Shown piece after piece: positions 53,693 to 63,083 of a stretch of DNA of 64,000 nt. The DNA lies in NCBI RefSeq assembly GCF_009720625.1, contig NZ_CP046266.1:2241501-2305500 (forward strand), in the 5' to 3' direction. The notes below the pieces were generated by a model. That model was not told the DNA's origin, made no database searches, and saw only the letters and a program-made list of their open reading frames with translations. Both the position numbers and the translations under genes were made by a program. Position 1 is the first letter of the stretch. Every line of letters starts with the position of its first letter. Source of the stretch: Metabacillus sediminilitoris (GTDB lineage: Bacteria; Bacillota; Bacilli; Bacillales; Bacillaceae).

Positions 53693-55201
53693 ATGAAGGA
53701 ATCAATCAAATCTATCGCAATTGTTGGAGGTGGTGCTGCAGGCATTTCCTTATTTAATTACTTCACAAAGAAGATTAATGGAAATAATGTGAATATTACC
53801 CTATATGAAAAAAAATCTTATGTCGGTCCAGGGATTGCCTATCAAGATGATTACGATTTTTTGTTATTAAATAGGCATTCAAAACAAATGTCTGTTATGG
53901 TTGAAGAGCCTGATCACTTTTGGAATTGGTATAAAAGCCAATATAAAGTAAGATTTGAACAGGAGGAATTCTTACCAAGAAGCGTATTTGGTGAATATCT
54001 TAAGAATGTTTTTGAGAAAAGTGTAGAGAGAGCTATCGAGAAAAATATAGCAGTTTGTGTTAAATACAGTGAAGTATCATATTTAAGGAAAGAAAGAAAT
54101 TATGTTCTCATGACACGTGACGGTGAAACTCAGGAGTTTGATCTAGTGTTGTTATGCTTAGGTAATACGAGATTACACGATCATTATTACTTAAATGGAC
54201 AGCCGCAGTTCATATATAACCCTTACCCACTTAAACAAACAGTATCTTTAATTCCTAAAAACGCTAATATTGCTATATTAGGTTCCAGTTTAACTGCTGT
54301 AGATATTTGTTTAACTCTTAAGGAAAACGGACATAACGGAAAAATTGACATGCTATCTAGAAATGGAGAACTTCCTTCTGTAAGAGGAGAAGCTAAGCCA
54401 CATAAACTTAAATATTTGACTTATGATTCACTGAACCAAATCCTTTTAAAAAGAAATGGTCAAATAAGGTTAAGAGATATTACTAAACTAATTAAGAAAG
54501 AGTTTGAGGAAACAGGTCTGGAATGGAAATCAATATTAGCCCCTAAATCTCATGATTCAAATGCTAAAAAGAAATTAGAAGAAGAAATAAAGAATGTTTT
54601 ACACCAGAGTGCTTGGCAATCCGTGCTAATGTCTACAAATGAAATAATTGAAAAATATTGGCACTTTTTAAATGAGGAGGATAAAGATATTTATTTAAAT
54701 AAATACGATCGAATTTTTATGAGTAGAAGAAATCCAATGCCTTTAGTGAATGCAACTAAGATTTTAAATTTAATGAATAAAGGTCAGCTTTCCCTGAAAA
54801 GCGATGTTGTATTTATTGATTACCTCAAGGATCATACATTCTATGTGCAATTTAATAATAGAGAGTACATAAACTATAATTGGATTATCAATGCAACTGG
54901 TCCGTCTAAACATCTTTCTGGTCCTTGTAAAAGTGGATTAATTGGCTCCCTAATCAGCAATGGCTATGCCACTATTAATAATTATGGTGGGGTAAAAACT
55001 GATTTTGATTCTGGGGCTTTAATCAATAAAAGTGGTCAGCCTGATACAAACCTAAGAGCTTTAGGACATATTACTTGTGGAACTTACTACTTTACAAACT
55101 CAATGGAAATGATTGCAAAACATGCTAAACAAATATCAGAAGACATTTCCGATTTAATTAACCAATCTTTACAAGAAGAAAAAGATTTTGTATCTATTTA
55201 A
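53693..55201 (+). CDS. FAD/NAD(P)-binding protein
   Basis: A 502-residue flavoprotein-like enzyme. The N-terminal dinucleotide fold is SIAIVGGGAAGISLFNYF, followed by YEKKSYVGPGIAY, LLNRHSKQMSVM and FLPRSVFGEYL (the PF13454-type FAD/NAD(P)-binding pattern). A second Rossmann motif is NIAILGSSLTAVDICLTL (about residues 195-212), and INATGPSKHL lies near the C-terminus. AAGGAGGAATT precedes the ATG. It is followed 12 bp later by an exporter gene, so the pair may make and export, or inactivate and expel, a small molecule. The reaction is unknown. Confidence 0.78.
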   Translation: MKESIKSIAIVGGGAAGISLFNYFTKKINGNNVNITLYEKKSYVGPGIAYQDDYDFLLLNRHSKQMSVMVEEPDHFWNWYKSQYKVRFEQEEFLPRSVFGEYLKNVFEKSVERAIEKNIAVCVKYSEVSYLRKERNYVLMTRDGETQEFDLVLLCLGNTRLHDHYYLNGQPQFIYNPYPLKQTVSLIPKNANIAILGSSLTAVDICLTLKENGHNGKIDMLSRNGELPSVRGEAKPHKLKYLTYDSLNQILLKRNGQIRLRDITKLIKKEFEETGLEWKSILAPKSHDSNAKKKLEEEIKNVLHQSAWQSVLMSTNEIIEKYWHFLNEEDKDIYLNKYDRIFMSRRNPMPLVNATKILNLMNKGQLSLKSDVVFIDYLKDHTFYVQFNNREYINYNWIINATGPSKHLSGPCKSGLIGSLISNGYATINNYGGVKTDFDSGALINKSGQPDTNLRALGHITCGTYYFTNSMEMIAKHAKQISEDISDLINQSLQEEKDFVSI

Positions 55202-55213
55202 GGAGTCACAGAA

Positions 55214-56449
55214 ATGGAAAGTAAAAATAGACTCTTACTAATCTTTATATTAATCACACTTGTTTCCATTCCTCAAGCTTCTATTGGATTGTATATCCCT
55301 TCTTTACCATACATGATTAAAGCGTTAAATACTAATAGTAGTGAACTACAGCTTACATTGAGTATATACATGATTGGTTATGCATTGTCGACATTAGTAT
55401 GTGGTATTTTATCAGACAGATATGGAAGGAAAATTGTTATTGTCACTGGATTAGTTACTTACTTATTTGCTACATTACTCTGTCTAACTGCCAACAATGT
55501 TGATATGTTGATCATCGGACGATTCTTACAAGCTCTTGGTGGCTGTTGTGGAACTGTAGTAGCCCGAGTTATTGTAAAAGATGTCTTTGACAATAAAGAG
55601 CAGGTTCGGATTTTAACTTATCTATCAACTGCGATTGCAGTTACTCCAGCAATTGCTCCGATCATTGGTGGCTACCTAGAAACTTACTTTGGATGGAGAT
55701 CGGGCTTTTTAGTTCTCTGTCTGATTGCTCTAATGGCTTTAATTCTTTCTACTTTTGGTTTGAAAGAAACTAATAAGAACCCTGATCCGAATGCTACAAA
55801 TATTATTACTATACTAAATAACTATAGATATCTTTTAACTCAAAGATTATTTTTAGCGTACAGTGTTTCTATTGGTCTTGCATGGTGTGCTTATTATTCT
55901 TTCATACAGTCATCGTCTTTTGTGTTTCAAAGTGTCTTTAAAGTAACACCGACTGTTTATGGTGCTATGTATGCAATAATCATCATAGGCTATATTATAG
56001 GTACTACGTTTACAAGACGATATTCCAATAAAATTGGAATAGATAATGTAATCATGTATGAAAGCTTAGTCGCTTTAGGATCTTCAATTTTAATGCTTAC
56101 TCTAACTTACTTTAAACTAGGACTAATTTTGAGCATTTTGGTACCTATGACTATTCTTATGATGGGAGTCGGTGGAATTTTTCCAGCTTGTCAAGCTGCG
56201 GTCATGCGACCATTCACTCACATTGCAGGAACTGCATCAGGATTGTTTTTCTTTATCCAAATGATTTTTGGAGCAATTTGTGGTCTTATTCTTAGTAGCT
56301 TCCATATCCATTCACAAGTGCCTATGGTGTTAACAATTGTTGTATCTTGCCTTCTACTATCGTTAAGTTCCTACCTTCTTCTACCAAAAAATAGGAATAT
56401 CATAACGAGTAAGGGGTATTCTTCGGATTCTGGTTCAAGAAATCTATGA
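55214..56449 (+). CDS. Bcr/CflA-type MFS drug efflux transporter
   Basis: Twelve-segment major facilitator of 411 residues. It shows GLYIPSLPYMIKALNTNSSE, LTLSIYMIGYALSTLVCGIL, the MFS motif A SDRYGRKIVI, RFLQALGGCCGTVVARVIVK and FDNKEQVRILTYLSTAIAVT, then PIIGGYLETYFGWRSGF; this set is characteristic of Bcr/CflA proteins. AAGGAGTCAC lies before ATG. It is co-transcribed with the FAD-binding protein gene. The substrate may be a metabolite made by, or related to, that enzyme. Confidence 0.9.
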   Translation: MESKNRLLLIFILITLVSIPQASIGLYIPSLPYMIKALNTNSSELQLTLSIYMIGYALSTLVCGILSDRYGRKIVIVTGLVTYLFATLLCLTANNVDMLIIGRFLQALGGCCGTVVARVIVKDVFDNKEQVRILTYLSTAIAVTPAIAPIIGGYLETYFGWRSGFLVLCLIALMALILSTFGLKETNKNPDPNATNIITILNNYRYLLTQRLFLAYSVSIGLAWCAYYSFIQSSSFVFQSVFKVTPTVYGAMYAIIIIGYIIGTTFTRRYSNKIGIDNVIMYESLVALGSSILMLTLTYFKLGLILSILVPMTILMMGVGGIFPACQAAVMRPFTHIAGTASGLFFFIQMIFGAICGLILSSFHIHSQVPMVLTIVVSCLLLSLSSYLLLPKNRNIITSKGYSSDSGSRNL

Positions 56450-57361
56450 AATTTTTACTTACTGATACTACTAAATTAAACTGTCACTTATGTATCAACC
56501 TAAAATAATTGATAGAATGCACCTTTTATCTTTGTTTACATGTAAGCAAAGATAAGTGGTTAAGGACTTGACTTAGAGCCTCTGTGGGCATGATTGGTCT
56601 TGATAGGCTGAAGCAGTTGTTTCAGTAGGCGTACAATCCGAGCCTATCATACCCCCCCTCCAAGTAAAGTCCTATCGTTGTTTACGTTGAATACGGTGGA
56701 AAATCATACTGTATATAAAAGATCCGTTAACTCAATAAGTAAAAGTTCCAATAAGATAAATTTTATTGAAACATGTATCGTTCTTCGTAAAGGTCCATTT
56801 TTATGAACAAGTAGAAAGCTCGGACTCCATTAGGATCCGGGCTTTCTATAATATTGTTAGCCTCCCTCAGTTAGATACATTTATCTCTCGAATGCTCACT
56901 TATTCGCAGGATTTCAAACCACATGATCGAACAAAAACGGATGATGGAATGAATTTTGATAATATTGGCTACGTGAAGGCATGCGGAAATAGAGGAGGTA
57001 GAAACAACTCCAATTATTACCATATGATGCACGCATTCTCCACGCCGCCCCTGGAGGCTATCCCTCCCATGTCTCAACGGGTCTAAGCCCTCTCATTCCT
57101 TCGTCATGCCTATCCAAGGGGTGGAGGCCGGTTTTGCTAACGGAACGGGTCGGTGCCCTTTGGTTAAACACATCCAGTACTCCGTGCTTTCTTTGAGATC
57201 CTACGAATAAGGCAACATTCGAAAAATACTAATCTAAATATTAATTGATAGGTATTTACTTTATAAGTTTCAGTTATGCTGCTAATAGTGTTAAAGGTTG
57301 TACTTTTTGAGGACTATAAGATTCATTACGTCGGGCCATTCCTACTAATATTCTTGCAAGC
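56450..57361. other. Long intergenic region left of the IS110 transposase
   Basis: About 900 bp with no supported gene. A terminator-like hairpin lies at 56813-56847 (AGAAAGCTCGGA/TCCGGGCTTTCT). The segment 56980-57190 is clearly GC-richer than its surroundings and looks like foreign debris. The last 100 bp or so may be the right end of the IS110 element. Confidence 0.5.
56813..56850 (+). terminator. Intrinsic terminator-like hairpin
   Basis: AGAAAGCTCGGA and TCCGGGCTTTCT form a 12-bp stem with one mismatch around a 10-base loop, followed by ATAATATT. The T run is weak. Confidence 0.5.
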
Positions 57362-58546
57362 TTACCAATCAGTTTCATAATTGATTTCATTTTCTTCATT
57401 ATTTTCTTTAACATTGTTGGAGTGAAGCTCTTTGAACTCGGAATTGTTCATGATAAGACTCATCGTCGCTAAATACAAGAAACGTCGCAGTCTGGATCTC
57501 CCACGTTTAGAGATGACGATTTGTCCTTTCCATTTACCCGAGCTAGCCTCTGCTAGATGTAATCCTCCATGTCTTAATAGAGAGTTTCCATGGGCAAAAC
57601 CACTTAAATCTCCTGCTTCTCCTAAAATGCCTGCTAGTGTAATTTCACTAATTCCTTTAATGGCAAGTAATTTCCTTGCGAAAGGAATTTGTTTAAGTAC
57701 ACCAGTAACTTCTTTTTCGACTCTTTCGAGTTGAGCTGTAGTGAGATCAAATTCTTCAAGTAATTGTTCTAAGTGTAGTTTATAAGCATCATGTGCTTGG
57801 TGACTACCAACAGAATGTTTGGCCAATTCTATTAGTAACTGTGCTTTTTTTAAACCAGCGTGTCTCTTCATCACTGTTTTCCAACCGTTAACTATATCCT
57901 GTGCTTCCATGGAACGTAGTTCCATTGGTGTAGGAAATAAGCGAAGAGTCGCGATTGACCCTTTACCTTTGACGTCTTTAAATACCTGTCGAAGTTCAGG
58001 GAAGACAACATCTACCCAACGATTTATTTGGTTGATGGAACTGACGAGCCGTTTAACAATCACGTCACGGTTAGCCATTAATACTCGAAGTTTTTCGAAA
58101 GGCTCTGAAGATGGACGAATCAAAGCATAGTAACCATTCTTAACCATATCAGCGATGACGAGAGCGTCTTTTATATCACTTTTGGATTGGGTGTTATCTC
58201 GGTTTTCCTTATTCTTTTTTACAAGGTGAGGATTAACTGTTACGACATCAATGTTTTGTTCATATAGCCATTTTGATAAGTTAATCCAGTAGTGTCCGGT
58301 AGGCTCCATACCAACTATTGCTTTATCAAAATTTTTTAAATCTTTTAATCCTTTGATCCATTCTAGTAACCTAGTAAAGCCCACTTCATTATTTTCGAAA
58401 GAGAGAGGATTACCAACCACAATACCACGATAATTTACAGCTCGAGCTACATGGACTTGTTGGGCAATATCAACACCGACAACGAGATGGCGGTCTGAGA
58501 TTCTTTCAATAAGTTGATTTTGTTTGTCTTGCATTTTATACTTCAT
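57362..58546 (-). CDS. IS110-family transposase
   Basis: RuvC-like DEDD recombinase of 394 residues. The N-terminal catalytic domain shows VGVDIAQQVHVARAV (Asp), IVGMEPTGHYWINLSKWL (Glu) and KSDIKDALVIADMVKNG (Asp, Asp). The C-terminal IS116/IS110/IS902 domain has IKGISEITLAGILGEAGDLS, GGLHLAEASSGKWKGQ and RGRSRLRRFLYLATMSL, containing the serine used for strand exchange. AAGGAGGAAAC precedes the start. The gene looks intact; a structured non-coding end lies upstream at 58547-58870. Confidence 0.93.
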   Translation of the reverse strand: MKYKMQDKQNQLIERISDRHLVVGVDIAQQVHVARAVNYRGIVVGNPLSFENNEVGFTRLLEWIKGLKDLKNFDKAIVGMEPTGHYWINLSKWLYEQNIDVVTVNPHLVKKNKENRDNTQSKSDIKDALVIADMVKNGYYALIRPSSEPFEKLRVLMANRDVIVKRLVSSINQINRWVDVVFPELRQVFKDVKGKGSIATLRLFPTPMELRSMEAQDIVNGWKTVMKRHAGLKKAQLLIELAKHSVGSHQAHDAYKLHLEQLLEEFDLTTAQLERVEKEVTGVLKQIPFARKLLAIKGISEITLAGILGEAGDLSGFAHGNSLLRHGGLHLAEASSGKWKGQIVISKRGRSRLRRFLYLATMSLIMNNSEFKELHSNNVKENNEENEINYETDW

Positions 58547-58676
58547 AGTAGAGTTTCCTCCTTAAGATTTGAGTTTAGAGTGGTGTCTATATTCAATCTT
58601 ACTGAGGAGCTCTTTTTTTATCAAAGTCAATAATTAACTCTCTACAGGAATGCTAATGGGGAACTAAAAATGCGTA

Positions 58677-58768
58677 ATAGACACAAAAACTTCGGTACAA
58701 GGTCATCGATGCAGCAACAAAACAATGATGGAATCTTGACCTTGTACCTTAAAGAATAAGGTGTCTAT
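58677..58768 (-). ncRNA. Candidate IS110 guide (bridge) RNA region
   Basis: Upstream of the transposase, nested inverted arms occur: ATAGACAC/GTGTCTAT (58677-58684, 58761-58768) around GGTACAAGGTC/GACCTTGTACC (58694-58704, 58738-58748). GGTGTCTAT is also found at 58582-58590. IS110-group elements encode a bridge RNA in the end upstream of the recombinase, which fits this location. Extent and transcription are inferred. Confidence 0.45.
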
Positions 58769-58870
58769 TCCTCTGATGTTTATACCAAAAAATGTAAAAA
58801 AGATAAAAATTTCATTGCGTAGTTCGCTAAAACTGTGAAAGAGGCTACTGGAGAAAAGGATTGAGAGAGA

Positions 58871-59065
58871 ATGAAGAATTTAGCCGATTTAAATAGTCAA
58901 TATGAAACAATCTTACATTTAAATATTAGCGATAATGAGAAGGATAAAAAATTAGCTTTTCTAATGGATTACATGGAGAAACATTTCAATATTCCAACTT
59001 TGAGAAATGTTGAGTGGGAAAAAGAAAATAAAGCTGTCATTGCCTTGTATAGAAAATATCAATGA
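58871..59065 (+). CDS. Small conserved-looking hypothetical protein
   Basis: A 64-residue soluble, charged protein (LADLNSQYETILHLNISDNE, FLMDYMEKHFNIPTLRNVEW, AVIALYRKYQ), mainly helical. GATTGAGAGAG precedes ATG. I recognise the general look of small Bacillus hypothetical proteins but not a family. It sits between the IS110 element and a decayed zinc-ribbon gene. Confidence 0.55.
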   Translation: MKNLADLNSQYETILHLNISDNEKDKKLAFLMDYMEKHFNIPTLRNVEWEKENKAVIALYRKYQ

Positions 59066-59106
59066 GTCGTAAATTTTAAGGGCTTTTTAAAAAAGAGGTG
59101 AAGGTA

Positions 59107-59237
59107 TTGAAGACATGCTCGTATTGCGGAAGTAAGATAGAACCTATCAATATCATTTTTATTGTGAATTTTGCGAAATGAAGATTGATCGGATAAATGT
59201 TCAAGAGAACGGTAAACGAAAAAACTTTCTTCCTTAG
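59107..59237 (+). pseudogene. Zinc-ribbon protein, frameshifted
   Basis: TTG start after GAGGTGAAGG. It reads KTCSYCGSKIEP, then after loss of one base YQYHFYCEFCEMKIDRINVQ and ENGKRKNFLP, stop. The two CxxC pairs would bind one zinc ion. In the present frame it stops after about 24 codons. Confidence 0.65.
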
Positions 59238-59479
59238 TCGCAACTTTCTCCACAGGTTTTGAACCAGAACCTTATTTTTAAACTTTTTAATAATTAATAA
59301 AACATTTTATTCCTCTGTTTTCAAAGGAGAATGAATATATTAGTAGAATTATTAAGCACATATAAAGAAAAGATTGTTTGTGTAACAGTTAAAATCATAA
59401 TATTTACAATAACTTAACAATACATTGCTTTAGAAAGAGATAATTGGTAAAATGTTGAATTAGATTGGTGGTATTTAAC

Positions 59480-59794
59480 ATGATTGGAAGAATAACGGAA
59501 AAAATAATGTTGAAACATGTAGAAAGAAAACTAGGTAAATATGATATTACACTTATGCATTTTATCCCTGGACGTATTCGCCTTCAATCCCCTACATGGA
59601 AGAAAAATGTACTATTAATAAACACGATTATAGCAAAGTTAAAAGAGCAAATTTTAGTGTATGATGTACAGTTTACACAAGCAACTGGTAGTTTACTTAT
59701 TACATATGATGCGTCGCATGTGAGTGATATGAAGGAACTAGAATCATGGTTTTATATAGTTGATGAAGTTTATCAGAAAGAATTTATCCTCTAA
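59480..59794 (+). CDS. HMA2-like domain protein 1
   Basis: A 104-residue protein that is essentially one ferredoxin-like heavy-metal-associated (HMA2-type) domain. It contains ITLMHFIPGRIRLQSPTWKK, then LVYDVQFTQATGSLLITYD. The metal-binding CxxC of classic HMA domains is replaced by HxxPGRxRLQ. First gene of a metal-ATPase operon, 13 bp before the next gene. It may be a chaperone or regulatory subunit of the pump; metal identity is unknown. Confidence 0.7.
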   Translation: MIGRITEKIMLKHVERKLGKYDITLMHFIPGRIRLQSPTWKKNVLLINTIIAKLKEQILVYDVQFTQATGSLLITYDASHVSDMKELESWFYIVDEVYQKEFIL

Positions 59795-59807
59795 GGAGGG
59801 ATGAACA

Positions 59808-60335
59808 GTGGTACCTACTCTTGTGGGAATTGGAGCCTCTTTGATTGCTCCAAAAATAATGTCCCAATTCCGGGATCAGAAAGTAAAAGTAATCCATGCT
59901 ATGCCAGGTAGACTACGTTTACAATGTGATAGCTGGAAACATCCTATTGTAGCAGAAGCATTAGGTAAACAGGTACAGAGTCATCCCCTTATATTAACAT
60001 CTAAAGCATCAGAAATAACAGGAAGCCTTGTTATTGAATTTATTGTTCCTCATATTAGTCAAGATGAATTGGATGAAATAATGACTAACATTGTACAAAT
60101 AGCATCAAACGCAATCTTACATAAAGATGCTATGTTAATGAATGGCATGAAAAATACGTTACAGTTTATTGATAAAGGTATTAAGAAGCAAACCAATGGG
60201 TTTGCAGATTTTGATAGTCTCTTTATTTTATTCTTACTAGGAAAAGGAATACAATCCTTTGGCAATGCACCTGCTTTTTCAGCAAGCCTATTATATTGGT
60301 CTTATAGCATTATTAAGGGGGATTCAAATAGGTGA
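59808..60335 (+). CDS. HMA2-like domain protein 2
   Basis: A 175-residue protein: a short hydrophobic N-terminus (LVGIGASLIAPKIMSQF), an HMA2-like domain (KVIHAMPGRLRLQCDSWKHP, SEITGSLVIEFIV) and a C-terminal half with a hydrophobic segment (DSLFILFLLGKGIQSFG, PAFSASLLYWSYSII). GTG 59808 follows AAGGAGGGATGAACA. Its stop overlaps the GTG start of the P-type ATPase by 4 bp, implying coupled synthesis and probably physical association at the membrane. Confidence 0.72.
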   Translation: MVPTLVGIGASLIAPKIMSQFRDQKVKVIHAMPGRLRLQCDSWKHPIVAEALGKQVQSHPLILTSKASEITGSLVIEFIVPHISQDELDEIMTNIVQIASNAILHKDAMLMNGMKNTLQFIDKGIKKQTNGFADFDSLFILFLLGKGIQSFGNAPAFSASLLYWSYSIIKGDSNR

Positions 60336-62458
60336 TAACGAATACAGTGCGTATAGAACATTCTTTACCAGGAAGAACACGCTTTTATATTTCAAAAGTT
60401 ATAGAACCAGGTCAAATTGAATGCTGGTTACGATCTTTTCCTGGTGTTCGTTCGGCTGTTTATACGCAGATGACAGGAAGTATTCTAGTTTATCATGACT
60501 TAGAAATTTCTTTAGTAAAACTGAGACAATTCATTTTCTCATTTTTAAAAATCAATAACCCATCAGAATGGTTATCTTCGGTTTGGAAACAAATAGCACC
60601 AATTGTAAGCTCTATTACTATGTTTGTAGCAAATTGGTACATACAAAAATCTCCTGCCTCCATTATGTGGAAACATACATTTCATTTAGGAGCAATGGTA
60701 ACTGCAATTGCTACATCTTTTAATGTTATAAAAGATGGGATTTTAAACTTATTTAAAGAAAAAAAGGGAAATGCTAACACGTTGACTGCTGCTTCCATCT
60801 TTGCTTCCTTGTATATTGGTAACCCTGGATCTGCTTTGGTTATTACCATTATGTCTACTATTAGTGAATTACTAACCGAATATACATCCCAGCAAACAAA
60901 GCAATACATCCATTCTGTTTTAGAACTAGATACTTGTTATGCTTGGAAAGTTAATGAAGAAGGTATTGAAGAGAAAGTTTCATTAGAAGAAATACAAGTT
61001 GGCGATCGAGTAGTTGTGTTTACTGGAGAAAAAATTCCAGCAGATGGAGTCGTCATAGAAGGATATGGAACGGCAGATGAATCCTCTATTACTGGTGAGT
61101 ACATGCCAAAAGAATTAAAAAAAGACGAATGTGTATATGCAGGAAGTGTTTTGCAAAATGGTCACCTTATAGTAATAGTAGAGAAAGTGGGTGACGATAC
61201 AGCTATTTCTCGTATTGTCAAATTGTTAGAAGAAGCACAGGAAAAACAAGCACCTATTCAAAATATTGCTGATACCCTGGCTGAAAAGATGATACCTGTT
61301 TCATTTGGATTAGCACTGTTAACACTTCTTTTAACACGCAACGTCAATCGTTCCATGAACATGCTTGTTATTGACTTTATTTGTGGAATTAAATTATCTA
61401 CAGCGACTGCACTTTATGCTTCAATTGGTCGTGCTGCGAAAAAAGGAGCTATTGTAAAAGGTAGTCATCATATTGAAGAGATGTCTAAACTCACCACTAT
61501 TATTCTTGATAAAACAGGAACTATTACAGAAGGAGCACCTGTAGTACAACATGTTATTGCATGTGAAGGATACCAACAAGAGGATGTCATTCGCTTCGCT
61601 GCTACAGCTGAAAAGAATTCTTCGCATCCTATTGCTGATGCTATTGTTAAACAGGCTAGTAAATGGGGAATCCCAATTCCAATGCGAGATAACAATGCTC
61701 AAGTAGAAACAGTAGTCGGAAAAGGAATTAGTACCTTCTTAGATGGAAAACAAATTTTTGTAGGAAGTCTTCGCTTTATGAATGAGTCGAAAATTAAAGT
61801 AGATCATTTCCTTCACAAGTTAGAGAAAGATGAAAATGTAATCTATGTAGCCTACGATCAAACACTCATAGGTGTAGTGAGTATTTTCGATAAAATCCGA
61901 TCAGGTATGCACCGCACTGTTCAGCATCTTCGTAAACAAGGAATTGATGACATTATCATGCTCACAGGCGATAAACGCACCGTCGCAAGAGAAATGGCAC
62001 GACGTTTACGATTAAATTGGTATCATGCAGAGGCTCTGCCAGAAGACAAAGCTACTTATGTAAAACACTATGGGAAACGAGGATCTGTCATGATGGTAGG
62101 AGATGGAATAAATGATGCACCAGCTCTCGCTCATGCCGATGTAGGAGTCACAATGGGAGCTAAACGAACAGATATTGCATCAGAAGCGAGTGACGTCATT
62201 ATTACCTCCGATAACCCAGAAATGCTCTCAGAATTAGTAGGACTTTCTAGAAAAACGATGAATATTATTAAACAAAACTTCATTGTAACCTTTGCAATTA
62301 ATGGTCTTGCTATTTTATTTGGAGCATTGGGCATTTTTTCGCCAATCGTTGGAGCAGCTATTCATAATGCAGCTACGATTGGTGTAGTCATAAATAGTGC
62401 ACGTATTCTATGGACAGGAGATGAATCGAATGAATCCAAAGTTTTATGTTCTGCATGA
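60332..62458 (+). CDS. P1B-type metal-transporting ATPase with HMA2-like N-terminus
   Basis: A 708-residue P-type ATPase. An N-terminal HMA2-like domain (IEHSLPGRTRFYISKVIEPG) precedes the membrane core. The actuator loop has DESSITGEYMPKEL, the phosphorylation site is Asp393 in ILDKTGTITEGAP, the HP motif is KNSSHPIADAIV and the hinge is MVGDGINDAPALAHADVGVT. In the metal-selecting membrane helix the usual CPC is absent and the sequence is IDFICGIKLSTATAL, with a single Cys351. GTG start overlaps the upstream gene. Substrate metal cannot be predicted from known P1B classes. Confidence 0.9.
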   Translation: MITNTVRIEHSLPGRTRFYISKVIEPGQIECWLRSFPGVRSAVYTQMTGSILVYHDLEISLVKLRQFIFSFLKINNPSEWLSSVWKQIAPIVSSITMFVANWYIQKSPASIMWKHTFHLGAMVTAIATSFNVIKDGILNLFKEKKGNANTLTAASIFASLYIGNPGSALVITIMSTISELLTEYTSQQTKQYIHSVLELDTCYAWKVNEEGIEEKVSLEEIQVGDRVVVFTGEKIPADGVVIEGYGTADESSITGEYMPKELKKDECVYAGSVLQNGHLIVIVEKVGDDTAISRIVKLLEEAQEKQAPIQNIADTLAEKMIPVSFGLALLTLLLTRNVNRSMNMLVIDFICGIKLSTATALYASIGRAAKKGAIVKGSHHIEEMSKLTTIILDKTGTITEGAPVVQHVIACEGYQQEDVIRFAATAEKNSSHPIADAIVKQASKWGIPIPMRDNNAQVETVVGKGISTFLDGKQIFVGSLRFMNESKIKVDHFLHKLEKDENVIYVAYDQTLIGVVSIFDKIRSGMHRTVQHLRKQGIDDIIMLTGDKRTVAREMARRLRLNWYHAEALPEDKATYVKHYGKRGSVMMVGDGINDAPALAHADVGVTMGAKRTDIASEASDVIITSDNPEMLSELVGLSRKTMNIIKQNFIVTFAINGLAILFGALGIFSPIVGAAIHNAATIGVVINSARILWTGDESNESKVLCSA

Positions 62459-63020
62459 TATACCAGGCCGCCTTCGATTACAGATTCCATCCTTACGAGA
62501 CAAGACGGATTACAAGGAAATTGAGCATATGTTTTCTTCCCTCAAAGGTATTTTATTTGTGAGGGTAGAACCTACAATTCAAACCATGTTAATTAAATAT
62601 GATTTTTCACATCTTTCTCGTAATACTATTTTTCGGTATATATCTATTTTTTTTCAGCAAATTCGCTTAGATCCGTTAGATGATATTATGATTCAGATAG
62701 ATCCAACAACTCGAAAAGATTGGTTGCGGACTCTATTTTCTGGATGTTTATTATTGTTAGCAGGTATACGAAAGTCATCCTTCTATAAACCGGATGCTTT
62801 AGTATATGGAGCAGTTGTAGCCACTGGATATACTGTATTGTCTCATGGGTCGACGGATAAAATTAAGCATCCAGACATCATAACAGGCATAATTACTTTA
62901 TTATCCCTAGGTCCCTCTAATATGCTTTATGTGGCTATGATTACATGGATTGTCAACGTACTAGAGCTATTTCATGAAAAACAAAAATTTCAAACTCAAC
63001 GTCTACACACGATCATCTAG
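62430..63020 (+). CDS. HMA2-like domain protein 3
   Basis: A 196-residue protein with an N-terminal HMA2-like domain (YVLHDIPGRLRLQIPSLRDK, then FVRVEPTIQTMLIKYDFSHL). Two or three hydrophobic segments follow (TLFSGCLLLLAGI, ALVYGAVVATGYTVL, IITGIITLLSLGPSNMLYVA). ATG 62430 lies nine bases after GGAG and inside the last codons of the ATPase gene, so translation is coupled. The layout mirrors protein 2 and the ATPase N-terminus, suggesting duplication within the operon. Confidence 0.72.
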   Translation: MNPKFYVLHDIPGRLRLQIPSLRDKTDYKEIEHMFSSLKGILFVRVEPTIQTMLIKYDFSHLSRNTIFRYISIFFQQIRLDPLDDIMIQIDPTTRKDWLRTLFSGCLLLLAGIRKSSFYKPDALVYGAVVATGYTVLSHGSTDKIKHPDIITGIITLLSLGPSNMLYVAMITWIVNVLELFHEKQKFQTQRLHTII

Positions 63021-63083
63021 ATATTCATTCATGTCTTTTACATGAATTGATATATACAACTAATTTAATGGGGGAATTATACA

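Noticed and set aside
56766..57086. Plus-strand 106-codon frame
   Set aside because: Begins in AT-rich spacer, crosses a hairpin and enters GC-rich debris; no start signal or family pattern.
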